Shown one piece after another: positions 17,966-25,205 of a stretch of DNA of 41,450 nt (positions within the stretch are counted from its first letter, which is position 1; the number at the start of each line of letters is the position of its first letter). The notes beneath the pieces are model-generated. The model worked only from the letters and a program-made list of their open reading frames with translations. It did no database searches and was not told where the DNA came from. Made by a program: the position numbers and the translations under genes. This DNA is from an uncultured Butyrivibrio sp. (lineage in GTDB: Bacteria; Bacillota; Clostridia; Lachnospirales; Lachnospiraceae), in assembly GCA_910577605.1 (NCBI GenBank), contig CAJTON010000008.1, forward strand, positions 34,463 to 75,912, read 5' to 3'.

Positions 17966-18835
17966 TCACCTCAAATCAGAAAGGACTGTCCCAATATCAC
18001 TGTCAATACAAATGGACTGTGCCTCAATTTCTTTCGGGCAGACTGCTTCCCCATAATTTACACAAGCATAGAGTGCCTCGCTGTTTTGTGCCGTCATCTG
18101 CCAAAACGGATATTTAATAATAACCGGAGTATTGTAGCCCACGCCAAGCTCCAAAAACAGGATTTTCTGTTTTTTCCTTGTCCGCAGGAAGTTTTCGTAT
18201 CGTTCGGCGGCGGAGATCCATCCCTCATCCTCAACAAATTTATCGTCCGAACGCAGATTCATTGTCAGCGGCTTCCCGCATTTCGGACATTTCGGAATCA
18301 GTTCCGCAGGGATTTTCATATCCCTTTGTTCGTCCATCATACGCCGTATAATTTCTTCGTTATCGTAGGTGTCTATGTCGCAGGGGATGCTGCATTGAAA
18401 CAGTCCGTAATCTCCCTGTGTGTAAAACAAATGCTTTTTGTCAAAGCCCGCCTTCTGAAAGCAATGATCCACATTGGTGGTAATGACAAAATAATCCTTG
18501 TCCTTTACAAGCTCAAAAAGCTCCTGATATACCGGCTTCGGAGCGTCCATATAGCGGTTCACATAGATATATCGGCTCCAATACGCCCAATGCTCCTCCG
18601 GCGTTTTGTACGAATAAAAACCGCCGGAATACATATCGTGAAAGCCATATTTCTCCTCAAAATCCGAAAAATACTCGTGAAACCTCTCGCCCACATAAAC
18701 AAATCCTGCGGAGGTGGAAAGACCTGCGCCTGCGCCGATCACAATGGCGTCGGCAGATTGGATTGATTCTTTCAGGCGGCTAATTTGTTCGGAGCAGCTT
18801 TTTGCAGATTTCGTAGTCCAAATCTTTGAAAACAT
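17966..18835 (-). CDS. Sir2-family protein, class-M-like (SirTM) ADP-ribosyltransferase type
   Basis: A 289-residue NAD-binding sirtuin: GAGAGLSTSAG at residues 34-44, TTNVD with Asn121, and a CPKCGKP zinc pair near residue 200. The active-site His of deacylating sirtuins is absent; Gln140 (YTQGDYG) is in its place, 19 residues after Asn121. As I recall, the class M sirtuins of streptococci and staphylococci have an Asn and a Gln at the same spacing and act as protein ADP-ribosyltransferases. Those are encoded with a macrodomain protein and a lipoyl carrier, neither of which is here. AAGGTGA precedes the ATG. It lies 22 bp after the nitroreductase and so belongs to the ACGX operon. The substrate is unknown; the ACGX peptide or its enzymes are candidates. 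Confidence 0.85.
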   Translation of the reverse strand: MFSKIWTTKSAKSCSEQISRLKESIQSADAIVIGAGAGLSTSAGFVYVGERFHEYFSDFEEKYGFHDMYSGGFYSYKTPEEHWAYWSRYIYVNRYMDAPKPVYQELFELVKDKDYFVITTNVDHCFQKAGFDKKHLFYTQGDYGLFQCSIPCDIDTYDNEEIIRRMMDEQRDMKIPAELIPKCPKCGKPLTMNLRSDDKFVEDEGWISAAERYENFLRTRKKQKILFLELGVGYNTPVIIKYPFWQMTAQNSEALYACVNYGEAVCPKEIEAQSICIDSDIGTVLSDLR

Positions 18836-18857
18836 TAAATATCACCTTGAATACCTC

Positions 18858-19457
18858 TTAAAATCGCAGGATACGTCCCTCTTTTCGGGGCTTTGGCGTC
18901 GGATGGGGATCACCCTCGCGGGGATAGCCGAGCAAAAGCTGCATAACGGCGTAGAAATCAACAGGGATTTCCCATTTCTTCAATATCTCCTGTCCATACG
19001 GGTCTGCAAATGCCGTCCAACCCTGTCCAATATAGCAGGAACCAATACCGAGAGAATCCGCCGCCAACATCATATTTTCGGCCGCAACAGCGCAGTCCTC
19101 GGCGGAAAAGAGAAAGTTTTTCGGAGCAAACATTGTAATAACGGCAGGCGCGTCGTAAAAAGCATTTGTCAGGTTCGGATCGTCGGCAATGCTGGGCTGT
19201 TCTTTGGAAACATAACTTGTGGCAGTTGCCATACGCGGCTTTGAATTCGCCCGTTTAATCCTTCCTAATCGCTCGTTGATTTCTTTTGTCTGACAAACGG
19301 CGAAAATAACTCCCTGTCGTCCTCCGGCGCTGGGTGCATACAGTCCGGCCTGTAAAATCTGCTGCAAAGCATCTTCTTCAATCTGCTTTTTCTCAAACCG
19401 TCGGATTGCTCTACGGTGCAGAATTGTTGCCATGATTTCATTTTTGATTGTTTCCAT
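18858..19457 (-). CDS. Nitroreductase-family FMN oxidoreductase
   Basis: A 199-residue flavoprotein of the nitroreductase fold. The N-terminal FMN-phosphate motif is HRRAIRRF, followed by APSAGGRQ and a C-terminal LLLGYPREGDP motif. The ATG at 19457 has GTGAGG nine bases upstream. A GTG at 19472 overlapping the upstream stop is the alternative start. It lies 11 bp after the radical SAM gene and before the sirtuin. In peptide-modifying clusters, members of this family oxidise heterocycles or reduce dehydroamino acids. Such a role on the ACGX peptide is an inference; a general quinone or nitro-compound reductase is the alternative. Confidence 0.88.
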   Translation of the reverse strand: METIKNEIMATILHRRAIRRFEKKQIEEDALQQILQAGLYAPSAGGRQGVIFAVCQTKEINERLGRIKRANSKPRMATATSYVSKEQPSIADDPNLTNAFYDAPAVITMFAPKNFLFSAEDCAVAAENMMLAADSLGIGSCYIGQGWTAFADPYGQEILKKWEIPVDFYAVMQLLLGYPREGDPHPTPKPRKEGRILRF

Positions 19458-19468
19458 CTGTTTCAGCC

Positions 19469-20521
19469 TCACTTTCTGAATAAATCGCTGTTCTCATCTG
19501 CCCAGCACTGCGGATCGGCGGCATAAAAATCTCCGTTTGTTCCTTTTGCAACTGCGGGGCAGCCCCGGCAAAATGCAAGCAGCTTACATTTTGCACATTT
19601 GCTGAATTTCGTGTATTCCCGGTAACACTCCATATTTCCTACCCATATATCGGCAAGGCGGTCGGTAAAGATATTCCCTACATGGCTGTCCGCTACCCGG
19701 CGGCAGGCATAAACTTCACCTGTGGGAAGAATGGTGATATGGCAGTTTCCGCAGTTGCAGCCGCCGTAAATCATGCCGTCCTTTGCGTTTTCGGGAATTT
19801 TGAACTCTCCCGTTTCATATTCATACAGCGTCCAGAGATGATCCTTTTTGTTAAAGTAGGTATCACAGCCTTCCGCTTCGTATTCTTTGAATTTCTTATC
19901 GCACACGGCAAGCAGGTCACGATATTCCTGTGGCGTCATACTCGCATCAAGATCGCCGCCGCTGGGTACATAACGGGAAAAGGCAAATACATTCACGCCT
20001 GCTTTTACAACAGCGTCAATAATACCGGGGATTTCCATACGGTTTGTTTTGGAAACTGTTGTCATCACAACGCTGCGGATTCCGGCACGGTTAATACAGC
20101 CGATTTTTTTAAGAGTGCAGTCGTAGGAGCCGGGTTTCCGAAACCAGTCGTGTGTCTCACGCAAACCGTCGATTGACAGCTGATATTTCTCACAGCCGTA
20201 TGCTTTCAGTTCACGGCAGACCTGATCGTTTAAATGGAATGGATTTCCGAGAATGGTAAAAGGTACGCTGTGTTCGTGAAACAGTTCCATAAGCCTCCAA
20301 AAATCAGGATGCAGAATCGGGTCGCCGCCCGTAATATAGAAATAAGGCAAACGGTTATAAACCTCGCAAAAATCAAGACAATTATAAAAAGTTTCCTGCA
20401 TTTGCTGCCAATTCATAGAATCTATTTTTTTGCAGTTATCTCCCGAAAAAATATAACAGTGCTTGCACCGCTGATCGCACTCATCTGTAATGTGCCATTG
20501 AAAAGAAAAATATTGCTTCAT
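19469..20521 (-). CDS. Radical SAM/SPASM peptide maturase of the ACGX-system type
   Basis: A 350-residue enzyme. The radical SAM cluster ligands are Cys15, Cys19 and Cys22 (CDQRCKHC), followed by ITGGDPILHP. A C-terminal SPASM domain (residues ~245-340) provides cysteines for two auxiliary iron-sulfur clusters: NCGNCH, VYACRR, CAKC, CRGC and a last PQCW. This architecture is typical of sactipeptide and related RiPP maturases. The gene follows a small peptide with six ACGX repeats, and I recall an NCBI family named 'radical SAM/SPASM domain protein, ACGX system' with this partner. It should modify the peptide, perhaps through thioether bonds from its cysteines. The ATG has GAGGT upstream. Confidence 0.9.
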   Translation of the reverse strand: MKQYFSFQWHITDECDQRCKHCYIFSGDNCKKIDSMNWQQMQETFYNCLDFCEVYNRLPYFYITGGDPILHPDFWRLMELFHEHSVPFTILGNPFHLNDQVCRELKAYGCEKYQLSIDGLRETHDWFRKPGSYDCTLKKIGCINRAGIRSVVMTTVSKTNRMEIPGIIDAVVKAGVNVFAFSRYVPSGGDLDASMTPQEYRDLLAVCDKKFKEYEAEGCDTYFNKKDHLWTLYEYETGEFKIPENAKDGMIYGGCNCGNCHITILPTGEVYACRRVADSHVGNIFTDRLADIWVGNMECYREYTKFSKCAKCKLLAFCRGCPAVAKGTNGDFYAADPQCWADENSDLFRK

Positions 20522-20572
20522 ATCGCATACCTCGCTTTATATACAATCGGTTATACCGAGTAACATCTAAAT

Positions 20573-20602
20573 GTTCCCGGCGAGAGCGTTCCCGCCGGAA
20601 AC
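20573..20602 (-). promoter_or_regulatory. Hairpin between peptide and maturase genes, possible attenuator
   Basis: The arms GTTCCCGGCG (20573-20582) and CGCCGGAAAC (20593-20602) form a 10-bp stem with one G-U pair and a 10-nt loop. There is no T-run, so it is not a simple terminator. It could slow RNA decay or partly stop transcription so that more peptide than enzyme is made. The remainder of 20522-20664 contains no supported gene. Confidence 0.5.
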
Positions 20603-20664
20603 AGCTTTGGGATAGAGAACGGAACAATTATTCATGACAATAGAAGGCCCGCAAATCGGTGATT

Positions 20665-20889
20665 CTATTGTTTGTCGCCAGCGCCGCAAGCAGATCCGCA
20701 AGCAGCAGGCTTCTCTTCCGGTTTGTCGGCTGCACCGCAGGCAGCGGGAGTTTCGGCAGGCTTATCACCGACGCCGCAAGCAGAACCGCAGGCAGCAGGC
20801 TTTTCCTCCGGCTTGTCAGCCGCACCGCAGGCAGATGCAGGAGCATCCTCCGTTTTCTTGTTCCATCCAAACAGATTAGAAAGTGCCAT
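20665..20889 (-). CDS. ACGX-repeat peptide, probable RiPP precursor
   Basis: A 74-residue peptide with a short leader (MALSNLFGWNKKTED) and then six Ala-Cys-Gly-X units. These are arranged as a 30-residue block present about one and two-thirds times: ACGAADKPEEKPA, ACGS, ACGV or ACGA, GDKP. The repeat is also visible at DNA level with a 90-bp period. Every cysteine is in an ACGX unit, and spacers are rich in Lys, Glu and Pro. GGAGG lies 8 nt before the ATG. It is the first gene of the operon with the radical SAM enzyme. The final modified product and its role are not known to me. Confidence 0.88.
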   Translation of the reverse strand: MALSNLFGWNKKTEDAPASACGAADKPEEKPAACGSACGVGDKPAETPAACGAADKPEEKPAACGSACGAGDKQ

Positions 20890-20942
20890 TTTTTAGACCT
20901 CCGTATAAGTATTCAGCGAGCTTTTTGCTCCCTGTATCTATT

Positions 20943-20970
20943 ATTTTACCGATTTTTTTGCCCTCCACAA
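20943..20970 (-). promoter_or_regulatory. Promoter of the ACGX operon
   Basis: On the minus strand, TTGTGG (20965-20970), a 16-bp spacer and TAAAAT (20943-20948) lie 54 bp before the peptide start. The match is moderate, which fits a regulated promoter. Confidence 0.4.
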
Positions 20971-20992
20971 GTACGCACTTTTTTATTACCCA

Positions 20993-21008
20993 GTCACCTT
21001 TTTGTGAC
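20993..21008. promoter_or_regulatory. GTCAC-N6-GTGAC dyad upstream of the ACGX promoter
   Basis: A palindrome of GTCAC and GTGAC with a 6-bp spacer lies 23 bp upstream of the proposed -35. It is a candidate regulator site within the divergent spacer between the ACGX peptide and HxlR genes. Confidence 0.35.
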
Positions 21009-21080
21009 CTTTGCGTGATTGCAGGGATTTTCAAGCAAAAAAATTTTTGTGACATATAGAAGCCCTATTGAAAAACGCAG

Positions 21081-21127
21081 AATGTTATAGTATGATTAGA
21101 GTGCAACATTCAAATATGATGTAACAT
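21081..21127. promoter_or_regulatory. Nested dyads before the HxlR gene, candidate operator
   Basis: AATGTT (21081-21086) is mirrored by AACATT (21105-21110), and ATGTTA (21082-21087) by TAACAT (21122-21127). A -10-like TATAGT lies inside. The block sits 20-65 bp before the HxlR start, as expected for autoregulation. Confidence 0.45.
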
Positions 21128-21146
21128 ACTTTTGGAGGTTATTGGT

Positions 21147-21473
21147 ATGCTGACTAGAGACGAAATGCCGGCTTGTCCCGTAGCGACAACTGTACAAATG
21201 ATCGGGAGCAAATGGAAATTGCTCATTATGCGTAATCTTCTTGCCCGTCCGTGGCGCTTTAATGAGTTGAAAAAGGACTTGGAAGGTATCAGTCAAAAGG
21301 TATTGACAGACAGCCTTCGCTCTATGGAGGATGACGGTATTATCATTCGTACTGTATATCCCGAAGTCCCGCCTAGAGTAGAATACGCCCTGTCAGAACT
21401 TGGCGAATCTATGCGTCCGATTATTAAATCTATGGAGCTGTGGGGATTAGATTATAAAGCACAAAAGCACTGA
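21147..21473 (+). CDS. HxlR-family winged-helix regulator with N-terminal cysteine
   Basis: A 108-residue MarR/DUF24-type DNA-binding protein: GSKWKLLIMRNLLARPWRFN, then LEGISQKVLTDSLRSMEDDG as recognition region, and a YALSELGESMRPI wing. Cys10 in MPACPVATT is at the position used by redox-sensing members of the family (YodB/HypR type), which respond to quinones or disulfide stress. The ATG at 21147 follows GGAGG; an upstream in-frame codon is less likely. It is transcribed divergently from the ACGX peptide operon, which includes a nitroreductase, a common target type for such regulators. It is the best candidate controller of that operon. Confidence 0.87.
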   Translation: MLTRDEMPACPVATTVQMIGSKWKLLIMRNLLARPWRFNELKKDLEGISQKVLTDSLRSMEDDGIIIRTVYPEVPPRVEYALSELGESMRPIIKSMELWGLDYKAQKH

Positions 21474-21484
21474 ATAAACTACGA

Positions 21485-21533
21485 TAACAAAAAAGAGAAC
21501 ACCTTCTGAAATTTCTTTCAAAAAGTGTTCTCT
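21485..21533 (-). terminator. Rho-independent terminator, minus-strand T-run; probable original end of the greA-lysS operon
   Basis: AGAGAACAC (21494-21502) pairs with GTGTTCTCT (21525-21533), with further pairing inside, and the minus strand continues into TTTTTT. Before the element inserted, this would have been about 140 bp downstream of the lysS stop codon. The plus strand has no T-run after it, although it may also slow HxlR readthrough. Confidence 0.65.
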
Positions 21534-21672
21534 AAACAGCAAGTGCTGCATTGCATTTTTGCTTTTCAACTATTCTTCCTGCGTCACAAGCATTCGTATC
21601 AATACGAAAAACTGTTGTCAATTTATTGTCAACTCAGGCTTGAAGTGCCGCAAGCCTGCATAAACACTGGCT

Positions 21673-21702
21673 TTATTTGTCGAGCGACTTCATCGTCGGG
21701 AA
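21673..21702 (-). pseudogene. lysS: Displaced 3' end of lysS at the left attachment site
   Basis: Reading the minus strand from 21702 gives FPTMKSLDK and a stop, the exact C-terminal ending of lysyl-tRNA synthetase. The intact lysS at 36.2 kb ends FPTMKSLEK. The fragment has no upstream lysS sequence. It is the old end of the host gene, separated from its body by the inserted element. Confidence 0.8.
21688..21702. repeat. Left attachment core (attL)
   Basis: A 15-bp sequence identical to 36173-36187. It lies in the displaced lysS end, and the following AGCA also matches after one differing base. Confidence 0.8.
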
Positions 21703-21820
21703 CAGCATTGAGGTTTGTTTGTCTTTGTTCGTCTATTGCTATCTTTCTCGTAAAATAAGGGATTTCAAGCCTTTTACATATTGTTTTTGTTTCGTCTTTG
21801 TTCGTCATATTATTTTGATT

Positions 21821-21840
21821 TAGGGAAAAATATAGGGAAA
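21821..21840. repeat. Left integrase arm-type sites
   Basis: TAGGGAAA occurs at 21821-21828 and again at 21833-21840. The same octamer pair lies just inside the right end (36075-36093). Paired short repeats inside both ends are what tyrosine integrases of the lambda/Tn916 type bind with their N-terminal domain. Confidence 0.55.
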
Positions 21841-21891
21841 GGAAAGCCACCCAAACACATATTGATATGCTTAAATGACTTTTCCTGCTGA

Positions 21892-23118
21892 TTATCCAAT
21901 TTTGATTTTGCCCTCTAAGTTCTTAAATGCCTCCTGCTTTTTACCCTCTGTAGCTTCTGCATAAACATTCATTGTGGTTGAAATATCACTATGCCCCATA
22001 ATCTCTTGAATGACCTTTAAATTCTGTTCATTTTCACAGAATCTTGTACAAAATGTATGCCGGAGATTATGTACGGAAAAATGTCTAATCAATACTGGCT
22101 CTCTTTTCTCTTTCTTAGCGTTCTCCGTTTCTTCTGCATTATAATCTCTAATTATCCTGCCGATTGCCCTATTAAGCGTCATAGGATTGTGAACATATCC
22201 CTCACGATTAAGGAATACAAAGTTTGAATAGCCGTCAATCTCGCAATCGCTAAATCCTTTCTGCATCTGATTCTTTCGCTCTGTAAACAATGCTTTTCTG
22301 ACCTCTGACAACATTGGAATTGTCCGTGTTCCTGCTTTAGTCTTTGGCGTTGTAATGTGCATTTCACATTTTCCATTGTCCTGCTGCCTGTAAATCAAAT
22401 TATGATTGATTGAGATAACATTATTGTCAAAATCACAGTCACACCAACGCAATCCGATTAACTCGCCTATCCTGCATCCAGCACCCAATAAAACGGTAAA
22501 TATCGGCAACCAGTGATTGTATATAGGAGATTGTGCCATATATCCTATAAATGCCTCTTGTTCCTCAATCGTCAGAGCGTGCCGCTTTGGTTTCTCCCAG
22601 TTATGGGATTTCTTAATTTCCTGCATTGCCCCATCACTCGGATTAGTTCGGATATATCCGTCACGAACTGCCAGTGTAAAAACTGGATGTAGAATTGTAT
22701 TGATAATCTCCATTGAATTAGGTTTAAAGTTCTTTTCCTTTATCAGAGAAGTATAAAAGGCTTTCACATCTGAATACTTTATTTTACTTAATTTTTTCTT
22801 TCCTAAGCTATCATGAACATAATTTTTATACATATAGTTATAGTTTGTCCGTGTGGACTGTTTCAATTCTGTTTTTCCTGCCATATACTTTTTGAACATA
22901 TCATTTAATGTGGTAGTATCGGCTTTTTTGCTGTCTACACCGTCCTCTATATCACGCTGAATCTGTCTTTCCTTTTCTCGCAATTCAGCTAAAGTCAAAG
23001 CGCATACTTCCTGCTGTTTTCCGTTCTCCTGCCAACGATAACGGTATCTTCCATCTGGTCTTTGGCTTTCTCCTGTCCTCAAATTCCTGCCCTTGTTATC
23101 TTTCCTTTTTTCTGCCAT
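21892..23118 (-). CDS. int: Tyrosine site-specific integrase, Tn916 type
   Basis: A 408-residue recombinase. The N-terminal ~70 residues form an arm-site-binding domain (RPDGRYRYRWQENGKQQEVC). A SAM-like core-binding domain follows (~75-165), then the catalytic domain. Catalytic residues visible are Arg216 (CRIGELIGLRW), His350 and Arg353 (HNLRHTF), the GHSDISTTMNVY segment, and the nucleophile Tyr386. The ATG at 23118 has GGAGG upstream; an earlier TTG is unlikely. It lies 190 bp from the left attachment core and should catalyse insertion into the lysS end and, with the excisionase at 35 kb, excision. Confidence 0.95.
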   Translation of the reverse strand: MAEKRKDNKGRNLRTGESQRPDGRYRYRWQENGKQQEVCALTLAELREKERQIQRDIEDGVDSKKADTTTLNDMFKKYMAGKTELKQSTRTNYNYMYKNYVHDSLGKKKLSKIKYSDVKAFYTSLIKEKNFKPNSMEIINTILHPVFTLAVRDGYIRTNPSDGAMQEIKKSHNWEKPKRHALTIEEQEAFIGYMAQSPIYNHWLPIFTVLLGAGCRIGELIGLRWCDCDFDNNVISINHNLIYRQQDNGKCEMHITTPKTKAGTRTIPMLSEVRKALFTERKNQMQKGFSDCEIDGYSNFVFLNREGYVHNPMTLNRAIGRIIRDYNAEETENAKKEKREPVLIRHFSVHNLRHTFCTRFCENEQNLKVIQEIMGHSDISTTMNVYAEATEGKKQEAFKNLEGKIKIG

Positions 23119-23191
23119 ATAACACAACCTCCATTCTTTCAGATAATGCGAAAAAGGGGAAACAACACCCTTGTATTGCTCCCCCTGCCGC

Positions 23192-23662
23192 TTACCCCCT
23201 TACTCTCACTTTCAAGCCGGACAATTCCACATCAGAATAGCCGACAATATAATATTCTCCGTTCCGGCTCTCTACCCGGCTACAAGTCCATATCCCGGCA
23301 TTTTCCCATTCGTCCGTATCGTAATTGTAGACTTCCTCGGTACGCAAAAATTCAATGCCGCTGCCGCTGGTGTAGTAGTGTCCTTTGTCCGTTTCATATC
23401 TGCCGCTTTCGTTGGTGTATATCCGGCTCACTTCCCGGATAGGCTTTTCAAAATAGGCAAGGTCGCTTTGTACGGTGTCCAGCTTGTAAAGGATATTGCG
23501 GTATTCTTCCAACTGCTGCCGCTGGTCTGCGGTCTTAATCTGCTTGTAATCGTCCAGCCCGGATAAATCATCATAATCACGATACCCGGAGATATAAAGT
23601 ATTGTGTCAATCTGCTTGCGGAGCTTTTTCATTTCTTCGCATAATGCTCTAAAGTCTGCCAT
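23192..23662 (-). CDS. DUF5348-like protein
   Basis: A 156-residue protein. Residues 1-~80 are charged and helical (KKLRKQIDTILYISGYRDYD). The C-terminal part is a compact beta-rich domain (GRYETDKGHYYTSGSGIEFL, ending VELSGLKVRVR) that I recognise as the DUF5348 type, common in clostridial mobile elements. GAGGT precedes the ATG. It is the gene immediately upstream of the integrase, reading the same way. Biochemical function is unknown. Confidence 0.7.
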   Translation of the reverse strand: MADFRALCEEMKKLRKQIDTILYISGYRDYDDLSGLDDYKQIKTADQRQQLEEYRNILYKLDTVQSDLAYFEKPIREVSRIYTNESGRYETDKGHYYTSGSGIEFLRTEEVYNYDTDEWENAGIWTCSRVESRNGEYYIVGYSDVELSGLKVRVRG

Positions 23663-23678
23663 TTCTTACCTCGCTTTC

Positions 23679-23777
23679 TTAATCTTCTAACCATGTTTTG
23701 ATGAATATGTAAATTTTCATCAGCATGGCTTCATTGTCTATGCGGTCTAATAATTCTATGATTAAATCTTTATACAT
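23679..23777 (-). CDS. Very small element protein (32 residues)
   Basis: MYKDLIIELLDRIDNEAMLM followed by KIYIFIKTWLED. The ATG overlaps the last codons of the upstream gene, as do its neighbours' starts, so it is translated by coupling. It repeats the 'short helix, Ile-Tyr-x-Phe-Ile' pattern of the adjacent small proteins and may be a minimal paralogue. Function unknown. Confidence 0.5.
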   Translation of the reverse strand: MYKDLIIELLDRIDNEAMLMKIYIFIKTWLED

Positions 23778-24024
23778 CAGATACGCCGCCTTTCTCCACC
23801 GATAACATACCCATGATAAAGCTGTATGTACTTTCGATAATATCAAGGCTTTCCAGTTCGGACACAATGCGGATAACCTCGGCTTTGCGTTCCTGCGTTT
23901 CCTCACGCCCTTTCTCGTGTTCCTCTCTACGGTACTTTGCAAGAATATAGTGGTAAATCTTAAATAGATAGTCCCCATTGCTCATAGCAAGTACCATTTT
24001 AATAATTAAATGCTTATATCTCAT
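23770..24024 (-). CDS. Small helical element protein (84 residues)
   Basis: A small, charged, helical protein (KYRREEHEKGREETQERKAE then VIRIVSELESLDIIESTYSF). The segment from RKAEVIRIVSELES on resembles the start of the protein at 24526-24873 (LIALVSALEEENIIDYCYTF), so the two look like paralogues. The ATG overlaps the TGA of the upstream gene (ATGA), giving tight coupling. No known function. Confidence 0.6.
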   Translation of the reverse strand: MRYKHLIIKMVLAMSNGDYLFKIYHYILAKYRREEHEKGREETQERKAEVIRIVSELESLDIIESTYSFIMGMLSVEKGGVSDV

Positions 24025-24182
24025 TCCGCAACGCCCCTCCGTTCCATGTCCTTAATGCGCTTTACCGCCTGTTCTTCCCGGTATGCGCTTTTTGTTGCCC
24101 CATAGATGAATTGTAAAGAGGGAATGTCGGTCACATCTTCAAGCATGGAAACAATTTCTTTCTTGTAGTCCTCTACGCCCAT
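24021..24182 (-). CDS. Small element protein (53 residues)
   Basis: A frame of 53 codons beginning MGVEDYKKEIVSMLEDVTDI and ending in a basic helix (AVKRIKDMERRGVAE). Its start overlaps the stop of the upstream gene and its stop overlaps the start of the next (both as ATGA). This conserved packing strongly suggests a real gene. Function unknown. Confidence 0.65.
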   Translation of the reverse strand: MGVEDYKKEIVSMLEDVTDIPSLQFIYGATKSAYREEQAVKRIKDMERRGVAE

Positions 24183-24529
24183 CACTCGCTGTCCTCCTTT
24201 GTAATATTGATAATAGTCCGCTTTATCTGGTCTAAAATATAAGTATTATCAATACCCGAAAGAAGTTCGGCTATTTCCTTGCGCCCCTTGTCCTGCTCGC
24301 TATCGTTATATACCTCGTTCAATGTCTGAATAGCAAAAAATACTCCGTCAAGTGCGATATGCAGAAAATCATCAATCATATTCTGATTAGCCGCAAAATG
24401 CAAGGCTCCGTCCTGTGTGTTTGCTTCCTCCTTTTCCACTGTTTCAATTAAAACGCCTAAAACCGTCTGCATTAACTCCAATTTGGAAGTAGCGGCGAAA
24501 ATTTGGTCTAAAATATCATTTTTGCTCAT
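24182..24529 (-). CDS. Small helical element protein (115 residues)
   Basis: It begins MSKNDILDQIFAATSKLELM and is predicted all-helical and acidic, ending IKRTIINITKEDSE. The start at 24529 is preferred because its ATG overlaps the TGA of the gene before; an 18-codon upstream extension lies inside that gene. It is part of the chain of overlapping small genes 23.7-25.1 kb. I recognise no family. Confidence 0.65.
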   Translation of the reverse strand: MSKNDILDQIFAATSKLELMQTVLGVLIETVEKEEANTQDGALHFAANQNMIDDFLHIALDGVFFAIQTLNEVYNDSEQDKGRKEIAELLSGIDNTYILDQIKRTIINITKEDSE

Positions 24530-24873
24530 GCGTTGCCCTCCTGCGCTTCTTTGTAAACATCTTGCGTAAAAACATTGATACAATTCAGCATAGCAATATT
24601 TTTAATGTCATATATTGCCTTTAAAATCTCGCAACGGTAGAACATTGCCGCCTTTTCTTCAAATGTCATGCCCTCCGGCTCTGGCTGTTCCTCGTCCTCA
24701 TGCGGTAAATTATGATGTTCTTCCCACATCTGCCGCAATTCCGCTGTTATGCTCTCTGGAAGTCTGGTTTTTCCGTAGACTTTCAAACCGATAAAGGTAT
24801 AGCAGTAGTCAATGATGTTTTCTTCTTCCAATGCGGACACAAGGGCAATAAGTTTCTGTTTATTCTCCGTCAC
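24526..24873 (-). CDS. Small helical element protein (115 residues), paralogue of the 84-residue protein
   Basis: Proposed start is a GTG at 24873 inside the end of the previous gene, giving VTENKQKLIALVSALEEEN. An ATG at 24900 is the alternative. The N-terminal LIALVSALEEENIIDYCYTF matches the pattern of the 84-residue protein at 23770-24024. The rest is acidic (HEDEEQPEPEG) then helical. Overlapping starts and stops on both sides show translational coupling. Function unknown. Confidence 0.6.
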   Translation of the reverse strand: MTENKQKLIALVSALEEENIIDYCYTFIGLKVYGKTRLPESITAELRQMWEEHHNLPHEDEEQPEPEGMTFEEKAAMFYRCEILKAIYDIKNIAMLNCINVFTQDVYKEAQEGNA

Positions 24874-25132
24874 TGTGCCGCCCTGCCTTTCCTGCTTCAT
24901 ATCCCATGCAAAAGGCGGCTTGTATCGCTGTCCATAAAGCCATACCGCCCGGCTCTGCATATACCGCCATATCTACAAGGCTTGAAAAATCCTCACTTTT
25001 TAGCGATTCCAGAATATCCGCTTTATTGAGAATATCTTTTCGGAGATAGTCATACAATGCTTGAACCTCTGCAACATCTACATGACTTCTCTTTGCTTTC
25101 AGCTTTTTCATTATTCTTTTGACAATGTGCAT
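24860..25132 (-). CDS. Small element protein (90 residues)
   Basis: It begins MHIVKRIMKKLKAKRSHVDV, a basic N-terminus followed by a helical body with a small, Gly/Ala-rich tail (FCMGYEAGKAGRHSDGE). First of the overlapping run of five to six small genes that leads to the DUF5348-like and integrase genes. Ribosome binding site GGAA is weak. Function unknown. Confidence 0.6.
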   Translation of the reverse strand: MHIVKRIMKKLKAKRSHVDVAEVQALYDYLRKDILNKADILESLKSEDFSSLVDMAVYAEPGGMALWTAIQAAFCMGYEAGKAGRHSDGE

Positions 25133-25205
25133 AATTTTCCATTCCTTTCTTGTGCCAGATATGGTATGATTTTTATATCCGGCTTTTCCAAATGTCCGGG
25201 TTACT

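Noticed and set aside
20567..20635. A 22-codon frame between the ACGX peptide and maturase genes
   Set aside because: It has no ribosome binding site and lies over the hairpin at 20573-20602. Its existence is better explained by chance.
20634..21018. Open frames on both strands across the ACGX peptide gene
   Set aside because: They arise from the repeated GC-biased DNA of the peptide gene, lack ribosome binding sites, and give Arg/Gln/Ser-rich nonsense. Only the frame at 20665-20889 has a start signal and sensible repeats.
21632..21655. CAGGCTT/AAGCCTG hairpin beyond the displaced lysS end
   Set aside because: It lacks a T-run. The terminator at 21485-21533 is a better end for the original lysS transcript.
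23679..23978. The full 99-codon version of the small frame at 23679
   Set aside because: The first two thirds are antisense-frame nonsense over the 84-residue gene. Only the last 32 codons, starting at an ATG overlapping that gene's end, look like protein.
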